This document shows, in pieces, positions 1-7,974 of a stretch of 13,287 nt of DNA. The translations under genes and the position numbers were made by a program. The DNA is from Acidobacteriaceae bacterium (GTDB lineage Bacteria > Acidobacteriota > Terriglobia > Terriglobales > Acidobacteriaceae): contig JASHVU010000812.1 in assembly GCA_030044455.1 (NCBI GenBank), positions 1 through 13,287 on the forward strand. The letters are read 5' to 3'. The notes under the pieces were generated by a model that ran no database searches, had not been told where the DNA came from, and was given only the letters and a program-made list of their open reading frames with translations. Within the stretch, counting starts at the first letter, position 1. Each line of letters starts with the position of its first letter.

Positions 1-3000
1 TGGAAGCGATGACGACGCGTGCGCCAACCGTCAGTGGCAAATAGAGTTCAAGGCCTGCGATGTCAAAGGACAGAGTGGTAATTGCCAATAACGTATCGCT
101 GGACGCGATACCAGGCTCACGTTGCATTGAGGTCAGAAAATTCACCAATGCGCGATGCTGGACTTGGACTCCTTTTGGCGTTCCGGTTGAACCAGACGTA
201 TACAACACATATGCCAGATCTTCGCTCTGCCGGCCGGTCTGCTCGATATCTTCCGCCTTTGATATTGAAGGCAATGCGTCAATACAAACTTCTCTTATCG
301 AGTGCGATGGAATTAGCTTTAGCAATTTCCTTTGAGTTAGCAGCACGAGCGGTTGTGCATCCTGCAACATGAACGCTAACCGTTCGGACGGGAACGAAGG
401 GTCCAGGGGGACATAGGCGCCGCCCGCCTTCAGGATTCCCAGAAGACCAACTACCATCTCCAACGAACGCTCCACGCAAATCGCGACGAGGGTATTTCGA
501 CCCACCCCAAGCTTCTTTAGGTACGCTGCTAATCGATTTGCCCGATCCGCGAGCTGCAGGTAGGTCAGGCGGTCGTCTCCAAAAGCTACAGCGACAGCGT
601 CAGGAGTCCGGGCGACTTGCTCGTCAAACAGTTCATCAAGACTCTTATCTTCTGGATAACCGATCTCCGTCTGATTCCAGTCGATGACGCTCTGCCGGCG
701 TTCATCTGGTGTCATGATCGAAATGTTTGCGATCTTTGCACCTGGATCAGCAGCCACGGCTTCCAGTATCGATTCATAATGACCCAGCATGCGCGAAATA
801 CGATCATCATCGAAAAGGTCTGTGTTGTATTCAAGCTCCAGCCATATTTCATCTCCGCAGTCAGTGACAAAGAAGAACAAGTCGAATTTGGAGGTATTGG
901 CTGCGGCCATGAGTGAATCGACGGCAAGTCCCTCCATGCCAATGAATGACAGCAACTGATCCCGATCGCGCCAGTTGAGCATCACTTGAAACAACGGAGT
1001 GTAGCTCAGGTTTCGCTCCAGTCGAAGATTCCGAACGATCTGATCGAACGGGGCGGAGCGGTGCATATAGAGGTCCAGCGCCGCTTTCTGGACACGGCCA
1101 AGCAGATCGCGAAACGACATGTCGCCTGAAAGCCTGGTCCGGAGTACGTGCGTATGGAGAAGGAAGCCGACCACCGACTGGAGTTCTGGCTGATCACGGT
1201 CGGAAATGGGAATGCCCAGCGGAATGTCATCACTCCCGGAATATCGATAGAGCAACACGTCCAATGCTGCGGCAAAAACTGTGAACAGGCTGGTTTTTTC
1301 TTGCCGGCTTGTGCTGCGCAACGCCTCTGTCAATTCTCTGTTCAGCTTCCAGCGCTGACGCCGTCCCTGATAGGACATCACTGGCGGGCGGGCCCGATCT
1401 GCAGGCAACTCGAGGAGTGTGGGAGTGCCATGCAGCGCGTCCTCCCAGAACGCCAAGTCTTCGGCGACGTTTGCTGTGACAAGCCTCTGCTGCTGCCACT
1501 CCGCATAGTCTCCGTGCGTTACCGGCAGAGCTGGAAGCTCGACGGGTTCTCCACTGACAAATGAGCGATAGAGTACTGAAAGTTCCCGCCAGATAATTCC
1601 TTCTGAAGACCAGTCGCATATGATGTGGTGCATCATGAGAATGAAGACATGCTCCCGGGAACTGAGACGGATCAACGTCACGCGAATTCCGGGCTCCGCT
1701 TCGAGACTGTATTTGGCACGCGGTTCGTCAACCAGCAGCCGGTCCACCTCAGACTGACGCTTGGCCGGCGGCAACGCACTTAGATCTATCCTCTTGAAGC
1801 GCAGGGGCCAGTGCTCGTGGACCTCCTCGTGGGGCACACCTTCGATGACCTTTATCTTTGAGCGAAGAACCTCATGCCGGTCAACGATCACGTTCATGGC
1901 GTCTTCCAGAGCGCTCACATTGAGCTCGCCAGTGAGCAGCACCGCTTCGGCTTCGTTATAAACGGGCACGTTCGGGTTCAATTGCTCCATGAACCAAAGC
2001 CGCTGCTGGGCAGGACTGAGAGGATAGGGGAGCAAAGATTTCCGCTGGGGAATCATCTCCTCGACGGGCGGAACATACTGTCGAAGGAGGGATTGTTCCC
2101 AGTTCGCCGACTGATCGACCAATCCTGGACCGCTGGCGCCATCGGCGGGACACAGACGCTGCCTGATCAGCTGAGCCTGTCCGGCTACAGTGTTGCTCTC
2201 GAAAAAGTCTGCAAGAGAGAGCACGATGGGCAGCTTCTCACGAAGCTTTGAAAGGCATTGAATCGCCAACAGAGAGTGGCCGCCCAACGCGAAGAAATTC
2301 GCTGTTGTATCCACGTTCGGCACGGCAAGGACTTCCGCCCAGGCGGCGGCAACAATTTCTTCAATCGAAGAAGCTGCAGCCGGCAGAGTGCCGTCACTCC
2401 CGCTGCCGTTCGCGTTGAAGCGGACTGCCTCGGTTCCGTGCTGGGTATTTGCTGCTACCTCGGTTAGAACCGCCGGATCGAGGAGCCGAAGGCGCTGCAC
2501 CTTGCCGGAGGGGCCTTTCGGAAGCTCCTTCATAAAGTGAATTCGCGAGGGAGTCTTGAAATGGCCCAGCCGGGTTTCGCAAAAAGCGAGCAATTCCCTC
2601 TCGTCGGCATCGGTGTCAGACCGCAACACGACGAAGGCGACAGCGTCCTCACCAAAGTACCGGTCAGGCACTCCTACGGCTGCTGCTTCAAGCACCGCCG
2701 GATGAGATTCAAGAACCTCGTCGATCTGCCGTGGAGCAATATTCACGCCGCCTTTGATAATCAGCTCTTTCGAGCGGCCCACGATCCAAAAATATCCATC
2801 CTCGTCGCGCCGCGCGAGATCGCCAGTGTGCAACCATCCATCGCTGTCCACCGCTGCCGCAGTGCCTTCGCTGTCCTTGTAGTAGCCCCGCATCAAGCCT
2901 TGGCCGCGAAGCAGCACTTCACCGGACTCTCCTGGCGGAACATCGACACCTTCACGGTCAACGATGCGAGCTTCGAATCCCCACGGCAAGCCAGGCGATC

Positions 3001-3994
3001 CAATCTTGTTTATGCCTGGAGGCACAGGATTCGAAAAGACGTTTCCCCCTTCGGTCGAGCCCATTGCCTGAATGAGGGGCAGATCGAATTTATCCAGAAA
3101 CTGGCGGTGCAGAGATGGGGAAAGCGGGGCCGATGAAGAGCGAAAAAAGCGAATGCGTTGAAATGCGGCGTGACGTCGGTCCTTCCCAGGGTCGTCCCAT
3201 TCCACAAGTTCCGAAATGATCGTCGGCACCAAAGCCGACCAGGTAACTTGGTAATCGTCGATCCAATCCCAAAACCGGGTGACATCGAACCGATGAGCAA
3301 CTGCAACCGAACCGCCGCTCAAGAGGGTGGGGACGAGGGTCACGCACTCTGCGTTGATGTGATAAAGCGGAAGCACCAGGAGCGATCGATCCGTGGAAGT
3401 AAGCTGGTGCGATTGGATCGAGTTTCGCCCGTGCGCGAGGATTGAACGATGCGTGTGGATTGCTGCCTTCGGCTTGCCGGTGCTGCCGGAACTGTACATG
3501 AGCAGTGCCACGTCCTCTGCTGCCGGGGGTGCGACCGGCCCCTCGCCGGCCGAAACAAACGCCGGCAATGGGCCATCTACATTGGATCGAACAACGCGAA
3601 TATCCCGGCGGACTTCCCCCAGGGTCTCGCTCAGCAGAGCATCGTACTTCTCTTCGACGAAGATCACCTTCGCGTCGCAGTGGTCGAGCATGAAAGACAG
3701 CTGTGCGGCGCCGGCGCGCACATTTAACGGTACTGAAACATACCCACCGTACATGGCTCCGAGAAAGAGCTCGGCGGTCAGCAATCCGTTGTCCATCAGG
3801 AATGCAACCTTGTCTCCCTTCTCCAGTCCTGCCAGCCGGAGCATGCACGAAAACAGGACAGATTGTTGCCGCAGCTGTGTGAACGACACACGCGTTCCAC
3901 ATTCGGGCCCGATCAGAAATGCAGTATCCGGCTGCGCATCAGCCATGGCGTCGATGGCTTCGCGGATGCTCTTAATATCAGAGTCGATATGCAT
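1..3994 (-). CDS. Nonribosomal peptide synthetase, A-PCP-C-A (partial, C-terminus off the window)
   Basis: This multidomain enzyme loads carboxylic acids as adenylates, tethers them to a carrier protein and condenses them into a peptide. One frame is open from the ATG at 3994 to the left edge (about 1331 codons). The start is set by GGGGAGG six bases upstream. Domains in order: adenylation A1 (about 1-510) with SSGSTGKPK (168-176), GSTEGG (about 312), HTGDLARRDEDGYF (about 385) and PKGPSGK (about 495); carrier protein with GGHSL and phosphopantetheine Ser574; condensation (about 655-1090) with HHIICD (His789, His790, Asp794); second adenylation A2 from about 1125 with LKAGGAYVPLDP and YTSGSTGTPKG (1265-1275). 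A2 has the FDIAGLELYLPL region expected of an amino-acid-activating domain. A1 has LPLYHINAEC at the same place, as in 4-coumarate/carnitine-type CoA ligases. No condensation domain precedes A1, so this is an initiation plus first-extension protein. A2 specificity cannot be read because its core is cut by the window edge. The product is unknown. Confidence 0.95.
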   Translation of the reverse strand, partial: MHIDSDIKSIREAIDAMADAQPDTAFLIGPECGTRVSFTQLRQQSVLFSCMLRLAGLEKGDKVAFLMDNGLLTAELFLGAMYGGYVSVPLNVRAGAAQLSFMLDHCDAKVIFVEEKYDALLSETLGEVRRDIRVVRSNVDGPLPAFVSAGEGPVAPPAAEDVALLMYSSGSTGKPKAAIHTHRSILAHGRNSIQSHQLTSTDRSLLVLPLYHINAECVTLVPTLLSGGSVAVAHRFDVTRFWDWIDDYQVTWSALVPTIISELVEWDDPGKDRRHAAFQRIRFFRSSSAPLSPSLHRQFLDKFDLPLIQAMGSTEGGNVFSNPVPPGINKIGSPGLPWGFEARIVDREGVDVPPGESGEVLLRGQGLMRGYYKDSEGTAAAVDSDGWLHTGDLARRDEDGYFWIVGRSKELIIKGGVNIAPRQIDEVLESHPAVLEAAAVGVPDRYFGEDAVAFVVLRSDTDADERELLAFCETRLGHFKTPSRIHFMKELPKGPSGKVQRLRLLDPAVLTEVAANTQHGTEAVRFNANGSGSDGTLPAAASSIEEIVAAAWAEVLAVPNVDTTANFFALGGHSLLAIQCLSKLREKLPIVLSLADFFESNTVAGQAQLIRQRLCPADGASGPGLVDQSANWEQSLLRQYVPPVEEMIPQRKSLLPYPLSPAQQRLWFMEQLNPNVPVYNEAEAVLLTGELNVSALEDAMNVIVDRHEVLRSKIKVIEGVPHEEVHEHWPLRFKRIDLSALPPAKRQSEVDRLLVDEPRAKYSLEAEPGIRVTLIRLSSREHVFILMMHHIICDWSSEGIIWRELSVLYRSFVSGEPVELPALPVTHGDYAEWQQQRLVTANVAEDLAFWEDALHGTPTLLELPADRARPPVMSYQGRRQRWKLNRELTEALRSTSRQEKTSLFTVFAAALDVLLYRYSGSDDIPLGIPISDRDQPELQSVVGFLLHTHVLRTRLSGDMSFRDLLGRVQKAALDLYMHRSAPFDQIVRNLRLERNLSYTPLFQVMLNWRDRDQLLSFIGMEGLAVDSLMAAANTSKFDLFFFVTDCGDEIWLELEYNTDLFDDDRISRMLGHYESILEAVAADPGAKIANISIMTPDERRQSVIDWNQTEIGYPEDKSLDELFDEQVARTPDAVAVAFGDDRLTYLQLADRANRLAAYLKKLGVGRNTLVAICVERSLEMVVGLLGILKAGGAYVPLDPSFPSERLAFMLQDAQPLVLLTQRKLLKLIPSHSIREVCIDALPSISKAEDIEQTGRQSEDLAYVLYTSGSTGTPKGVQVQHRALVNFLTSMQREPGIASSDTLLAITTLSFDIAGLELYLPLTVGARVVIAS

Positions 3995-4053
3995 GGGAAT
4001 CCTCCCCATCTTGCGCTATTCGTCAAGCAGTCGAGTCGTTGAATGTTGTTAGA

Positions 4054-4063
4054 GGTGTACACC
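4054..4063. promoter_or_regulatory. Perfect 10-bp palindrome upstream of the NRPS gene, possible operator
   Basis: GGTGTACACC is a perfect inverted repeat about 60 bp upstream of the NRPS start codon. Its position would suit a dimeric regulator controlling the NRPS promoter, but no regulator gene is present in the window and no second copy was noticed. Short perfect palindromes also occur by chance. Confidence 0.25.
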
Positions 4064-4220
4064 GGTCGAGCGGGGAGGGCGATGCTTACCAACTGAAAAA
4101 CGCGGAGAAACAGAAACTACCACAGACAACGCAAATCTTCCAGCACAGAAGAGTAACGCTGTCGGAGCGTTCCCCAAGTAACTGTGATGCGATTACTCGA
4201 ACCCTTCCGGGGGAGGAGGG

Positions 4221-4253
4221 ATGATGGTTGGAACGGAAGACTTCGTTCAATGA
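4221..4253 (+). other. Possible 10-codon leader ORF with a purine-rich ribosome site
   Basis: ATGATG directly follows a GGGGGAGGAGGG run (4209-4220) and opens a 10-codon frame (MMVGTEDFVQ) that stops at 4251-4253. The frame contains a hairpin (4231-4248). It lacks leucine codons, so a classical leucine attenuator is not supported. The ribosome site is tight against the first ATG and better placed for the second one at 4224. It may be chance. Confidence 0.2.
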
Positions 4254-4384
4254 GATGCAATTTCGATCATGGAGTTTACGTCTTCGTGAAGTTTAATCAT
4301 CGTCTGATGTAAACTGGCCGAGCCAAATGCCGTCCGACTGTTAAATCCGTCGATATGGAAATGCTCAGAATGGACGGCATTCTG
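4231..4384 (+). promoter_or_regulatory. Structured candidate 5' leader of the leuA-like gene
   Basis: Several potential RNA hairpins sit in a row. GAACGGA/TTCGTTC (4231-4248) has a 4-base loop. AGTTTAC (4273-4279) pairs with GTAAACT (4309-4315) and encloses CTTC/GAAG and CATC/GATG, so it could fold as a three-way junction. AATGCCGTCC (4326-4335) pairs with GGACGGCATT (4372-4381) over 10 bp. A local hairpin CAGAATG/CATTCTG (4366-4384) competes with that last pairing because it shares bases 4371-4381. The overlap resembles a switchable leader, but there is no U-tract terminator and the transcription start is unknown. Confidence 0.35.
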
Positions 4385-4446
4385 TGCTCCCCTCCCCCAG
4401 AACTGTGCGCCTGCTCTCAATTGATCTAAGCGCGATAAGGAGTCCG

Positions 4447-5658
4447 ATGATCCCGGATCAGGTTCTGTTTCTCGATACAACGCTAAGGGACGGCGAACAA
4501 TCTCCCGGTTGTAGCATGAACGTTCAGGAAAAGCTAAGGATGGCTCATGCTCTTGAAGCTCTGGGAGTCAACACCATTGAGGCCGGCTTTGCAATCGCTT
4601 CTGAAGGAGACTTTCGTGCCATCGAGGCGATCAGTCACGAGGTTCGCGGGCCCGGCATAGCATCACTCTCTAGAGCCCGCAGAGAAGATATTCAGTCTGC
4701 GGCCCGCGCCCTCGATAAGGCTCGGTGCTCCCGCATTCACATTGTCCTTGCCAGTTCTGACATTCACCTTCAATACAAGCTGAAGATCACGCGCGGTGAG
4801 GCCCTCGAACAGGCGGACTCTTCGATCCGATTGGCTTGCACCTACTTCGACGAGGTGGAATTCTCTCCCGAGGACGCTACCCGTACCGACCCTGACTTTC
4901 TGTGCCAGATGGTCGCAGTGGCGATCGACGCCGGAGCCAGGATTATCAATCTTCCTGATACGGTCGGGTATTCCATTCCGGCGGAATATGGCGCCATCTT
5001 TGAAATGCTGCGATCTCGTCTTCCCCAGGTCGCAGGCATTACGCTCTCATCCCATTGTCACAATGATCTGGGCTTAGCCGTGGCTAATACGATGGCTGCG
5101 GTTGCCGCGGGGGCGCAGCAGGTGGAATGTACGATCAACGGCATTGGTGAGCGTGCCGGCAACGCTGCCCTGGAGGAAGTTGCCGCAGCCATGATGGTGC
5201 GCAGGGACATGTTTCCCTGCAGCCATTCCATCGTGCTCGATCGACTTTACGCCACGTGTCAGTTGCTTCCCGAGATCATCGGCTTCGGGCCCCCGCCGAA
5301 TAAAGCGGTCGTGGGCTGTAACGCATTCGCTCACGAAGCCGGCATCCACCAGCACGGCGTACTGGCCAACCCGCTCACTTACGAAATCATGGACCCATCG
5401 TCAGTCGGTGCGCCCACTCATCGCATTGTGCTGGGCAAACACTCGGGCAGAAGCGCCTTGGCGCACCGTTTGGAGGAACTGGGTGTAAGCCTCGAGGCTT
5501 CAGATCTTGAGATCGTGTATCGCCGCTTTACTGAACTCGCCGACCGCAGAAAGGCAATCTTCGACCAGGACCTCTTGGCCCTAGTCTCCGGACATCTGCG
5601 CAAGCGTCCTCACTCGGAACAAGCTTTGATGATCGAAAAAGTTGCGCATACCAGCTGA
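4447..5658 (+). CDS. 2-isopropylmalate synthase-like enzyme lacking the C-terminal regulatory domain
   Basis: Enzymes of this DRE-TIM family condense acetyl-CoA with a 2-oxo acid in a Claisen reaction; LeuA itself uses 2-oxoisovalerate in leucine synthesis. The ATG at 4447 is preferred because AAGGAG ends four bases upstream and the family sequence begins at once; an in-frame GTG at 4384 has no such site. Visible motifs in the 403-residue protein are [12 protein letters not shown] (10-21; Arg14, metal-binding Asp15), [12 protein letters not shown] (138-149), the metal ligands in SSHCHNDLG (His203, His205), [14 protein letters not shown] (231-244) and LGKHSGR (329-335). These match bacterial LeuA more than NifV homocitrate synthase. 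The chain ends shortly after [11 protein letters not shown] (372-382), the linker that precedes the leucine-binding regulatory domain, so about 100 residues are missing compared with LeuA. It also has GIHQHGVL where LeuA usually has GIHQDGVL. No leuB, leuC or leuD lies nearby; the divergent NRPS suggests precursor supply. The true 2-oxo acid substrate is unknown. Confidence 0.88.
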   Translation: MIPDQVLFLDTTLRDGEQSPGCSMNVQEKLRMAHALEALGVNTIEAGFAIASEGDFRAIEAISHEVRGPGIASLSRARREDIQSAARALDKARCSRIHIVLASSDIHLQYKLKITRGEALEQADSSIRLACTYFDEVEFSPEDATRTDPDFLCQMVAVAIDAGARIINLPDTVGYSIPAEYGAIFEMLRSRLPQVAGITLSSHCHNDLGLAVANTMAAVAAGAQQVECTINGIGERAGNAALEEVAAAMMVRRDMFPCSHSIVLDRLYATCQLLPEIIGFGPPPNKAVVGCNAFAHEAGIHQHGVLANPLTYEIMDPSSVGAPTHRIVLGKHSGRSALAHRLEELGVSLEASDLEIVYRRFTELADRRKAIFDQDLLALVSGHLRKRPHSEQALMIEKVAHTS

Positions 5659-5826
5659 GGGCATTGTTTTTGTGGGGCCGAAGGATTCACCGATCGATGA
5701 GAGTGCATTTCCGATACGGCCTGAAGCATCACCGATCTCGGGGCGCCGAAATGATCGAGGCGCTGCTTCCCTGCAACACACCTTCCCACGAACATAGGTT
5801 CAAATCGCGCCTCGGATGGTCTCTTT

Positions 5827-7974
5827 TTACGGTGCACGCCGGCGTTGAAAATCGGAATCGTAAGTCTGCAACATCTTGGTTAGAAACTGGTAGAAAAGCG
5901 GCCGCGTTCCGTCGGCTTCCCGGCGCGCCCAGAAGCCCATCGCGGTGCAATAGACGTAGGCGTCGGTCTGAGCTGAAGCGCTTTTCCCCCGCCATTGCGG
6001 TGGCGGCAGCGATTTCAAGTCCGGATCTTCATCGATTGGAGTGTCGAAAAAGCGCTTTTCGAGCCAGGATACACCGCCATTGCCTGGGGGTGGAATCGAT
6101 CCGCTGCGATAGATGTTCGCCATATTCTCAAGCTCTTTTGGCTTGTTGTTCAGCGTTGTGTACGCGATCAGGAAAATTCGCGCGTCCCGCTGCATATAGG
6201 TGTCATACACTTTCTGCGTTGCTTCCGATCTGAGGGGTAGCAGGTTATCTGTCGCCCATGTGACGAATGCCGGGTTGTAATGCCCAAACGTGTCGGCATG
6301 CCAGTTCGGCGTGTCTCCGTGCGGGCCACCCGGCAGGAAAATCTGCATTCCCGAAAGTTGCTCGACCCGGCTCGCGCTCATGTACTTCGAGAGCTCGCAG
6401 AACAACAGCCGCACTCCGACAACCGAAGAGTTCGCGAACGCTTCACTGCACGGCGTGTCGTCGAGGGCTACCCAGGTGTTGTTGACATCGTCCTGCAGCC
6501 TGGCCTGTTTGGCCGCCTCTTCCGCCGAAAGTGCAGTCTCCGCATTCCTTTCCGCTTTTTTTGCCAGGTACATCTGGACAAGCGCAAATACAGATAAGCC
6601 CAGGAGCAGCGTCGCTACCGCTGCAGCGATGAGTTGATTGCGCTTTCGCCTTGAGACGGCTTTTTTCTCTTCTTCATCACTCCTTCGCAGCAAAAGCCTT
6701 TCTTCATCGCTAAGTTCCTGGGAATGTTCTTTCTCAAATTGCAGACCCTCTGCAAGGCCGGTCCCGGTCAGCAGCTTGTCTGGATTGCGCTCCAGTGCCG
6801 TTGCAACCGGGTTGTAGTAGCTCGCCTTCCAAGCCAGATTGTCTTCTCGTACCGGGTCCACCAGGCGGTCATGCGCCAGTTCATACCAGGCGGTTCCGCC
6901 TCGCAGGTCGGCGCGAATGATGTAGCAATCGCGCAGGATATCGACCGCGGTATTGGGCATGCCTTCGGTTTCCGTTTCGCCACGGAATACCAGGCCGCGC
7001 GTGCCCGCGGGAGTAATCAGTCGCTCGCCAAACCAACGGCGAAGCGCGCGCTCGCTCACTCCGGGAACTCGCGCCTTGGCCAGTGAGTCGCGGTAGAACT
7101 GGGTCAACGCATCATCCACGCTGGCGTATTTGATGACATCGGCGGCGTCGATCTCCGCCTTCTTGCGCGAGGCGTCTCCGGATATACGCGTCCAGAGTTG
7201 GCGGCAGACAATTTGTAACTGCACTGGCTCTACATACTGACCGAGTGCGAATCCATTGGCGCCCGCCGTCCCGGTTCGGATGCGGCGCAGGTTGTCGACC
7301 AATGCTTCAGCGGCGCCGGCAGCAAACGGCATTCCGGCAAGCGCCGCCGGTTCTCGAATCGCCTCCCGCGCGTTTTCCACTCCCAGCCGCTCCAGGCGCA
7401 TCCGTGCGCGCACCCGATCGGGCAGCAGAACCACATACGCTTCCAGATCTGCAAGATAGTCTTCCCGCATCGAGAGCAGCAGGCTGAGTTGCGGATAAGC
7501 GACGAGGCATTGGCCAAGTTGCTCGAAGAATGCCGTGCGCTGCTCTGTGAGTTCCGGGTGAATGGTGAAAATCTCTTCAAACTGATCGAAGATGAGCAAA
7601 TGCGGTTGGGAACGGCCGGTGGCATCGGCCGAGAGCACGGCGCCGAACGCCTCTGAAAAAGTGCGCCCGTTCCCCCCGCCAGGGAACAGGTTCGCGAGTG
7701 CATTTTCCAGGTACAGATTTGCCGACGATGGATTTGCGCTTCCCGTCACACGGGCAATGGGAAAGGTTTCAACACGCTTGCGCCGCTCCAGTTCGGGGAT
7801 CAAGCTGGCCTGCAGCAAAGACGTCTTACCCGCCCCCGACTGCGCATACAAGAGCACGGCCCGCCTTGCAATCACCAGCGAAGCGAGTTCGCGGGTCTCC
7901 CCGGTCCGGCCGAAGAAGCGTTTGCTGTCTTCCTTGGTAAACGACGCGGGACCAACGTAGGGATTTTCAAGCAC
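5827..7974 (-). CDS. nSTAND1-type NTPase with one transmembrane helix and a novel C-terminal domain
   Basis: STAND NTPases are signal-gated switches that oligomerise on sensing a trigger and activate effectors. The N-terminus (NPYVGPASFTKEDSKRFFGR, 4-23) is the typical nSTAND1 entry motif. Walker A is SGAGKTS (46-52) and Walker B is LLIFDQFEE (126-134). YELAHDRLVDPVRE (364-377) fits the winged-helix segment that follows the NTPase. A basic stretch SRRKR (441-445) precedes one hydrophobic helix (about 448-470), then an alanine/glutamate-rich, probably coiled segment (471-495). Residues 496-715 match no WD40, TPR or FGE-sulfatase pattern that I recognise; they contain Cys509, Cys526 and Cys676. 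By the positive-inside rule the NTPase would be cytoplasmic and this tail periplasmic. The start is GTG at 7974, overlapping the end of the upstream CHAT-SIR2 gene by 8 bp, with GGAAGGA eight bases upstream, so the pair is probably translationally coupled. The role in defence is inferred from the partner and family. Confidence 0.9.
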   Translation of the reverse strand: MLENPYVGPASFTKEDSKRFFGRTGETRELASLVIARRAVLLYAQSGAGKTSLLQASLIPELERRKRVETFPIARVTGSANPSSANLYLENALANLFPGGGNGRTFSEAFGAVLSADATGRSQPHLLIFDQFEEIFTIHPELTEQRTAFFEQLGQCLVAYPQLSLLLSMREDYLADLEAYVVLLPDRVRARMRLERLGVENAREAIREPAALAGMPFAAGAAEALVDNLRRIRTGTAGANGFALGQYVEPVQLQIVCRQLWTRISGDASRKKAEIDAADVIKYASVDDALTQFYRDSLAKARVPGVSERALRRWFGERLITPAGTRGLVFRGETETEGMPNTAVDILRDCYIIRADLRGGTAWYELAHDRLVDPVREDNLAWKASYYNPVATALERNPDKLLTGTGLAEGLQFEKEHSQELSDEERLLLRRSDEEEKKAVSRRKRNQLIAAAVATLLLGLSVFALVQMYLAKKAERNAETALSAEEAAKQARLQDDVNNTWVALDDTPCSEAFANSSVVGVRLLFCELSKYMSASRVEQLSGMQIFLPGGPHGDTPNWHADTFGHYNPAFVTWATDNLLPLRSEATQKVYDTYMQRDARIFLIAYTTLNNKPKELENMANIYRSGSIPPPGNGGVSWLEKRFFDTPIDEDPDLKSLPPPQWRGKSASAQTDAYVYCTAMGFWARREADGTRPLFYQFLTKMLQTYDSDFQRRRAP

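Larger units (their letters stand above)
3995..4446. promoter_or_regulatory. Divergent intergenic region between the NRPS and leuA-like genes
   Basis: This 452-bp gap must hold the promoters of both divergent genes. No convincing -35/-10 pair was found by eye for either. It is unusually rich in inverted repeats: a perfect 10-bp palindrome GGTGTACACC at 4054-4063, AACGCT/AGCGTT at 4155-4171, a hairpin at 4231-4248, AGTTTAC/GTAAACT at 4273-4315, and overlapping repeats at 4326-4384. No substantial protein-coding gene is credible here; the longer open frames lack a recognisable product. Confidence 0.6.

Noticed and set aside
3090..3902. 270-codon minus-strand frame inside the NRPS
   Set aside because: It is a different frame of the A1 domain; the correct frame shows all adenylation motifs without interruption.
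4384..4446. GTG at 4384 as a longer start for the leuA-like gene
   Set aside because: No Shine-Dalgarno before it, the extra residues do not resemble the family, and the ATG at 4447 has AAGGAG.
5659..5826. Convergent gap between the leuA-like and STAND genes as a terminator region
   Set aside because: Only short T-runs were seen and no stable hairpin next to them, so no terminator is called.
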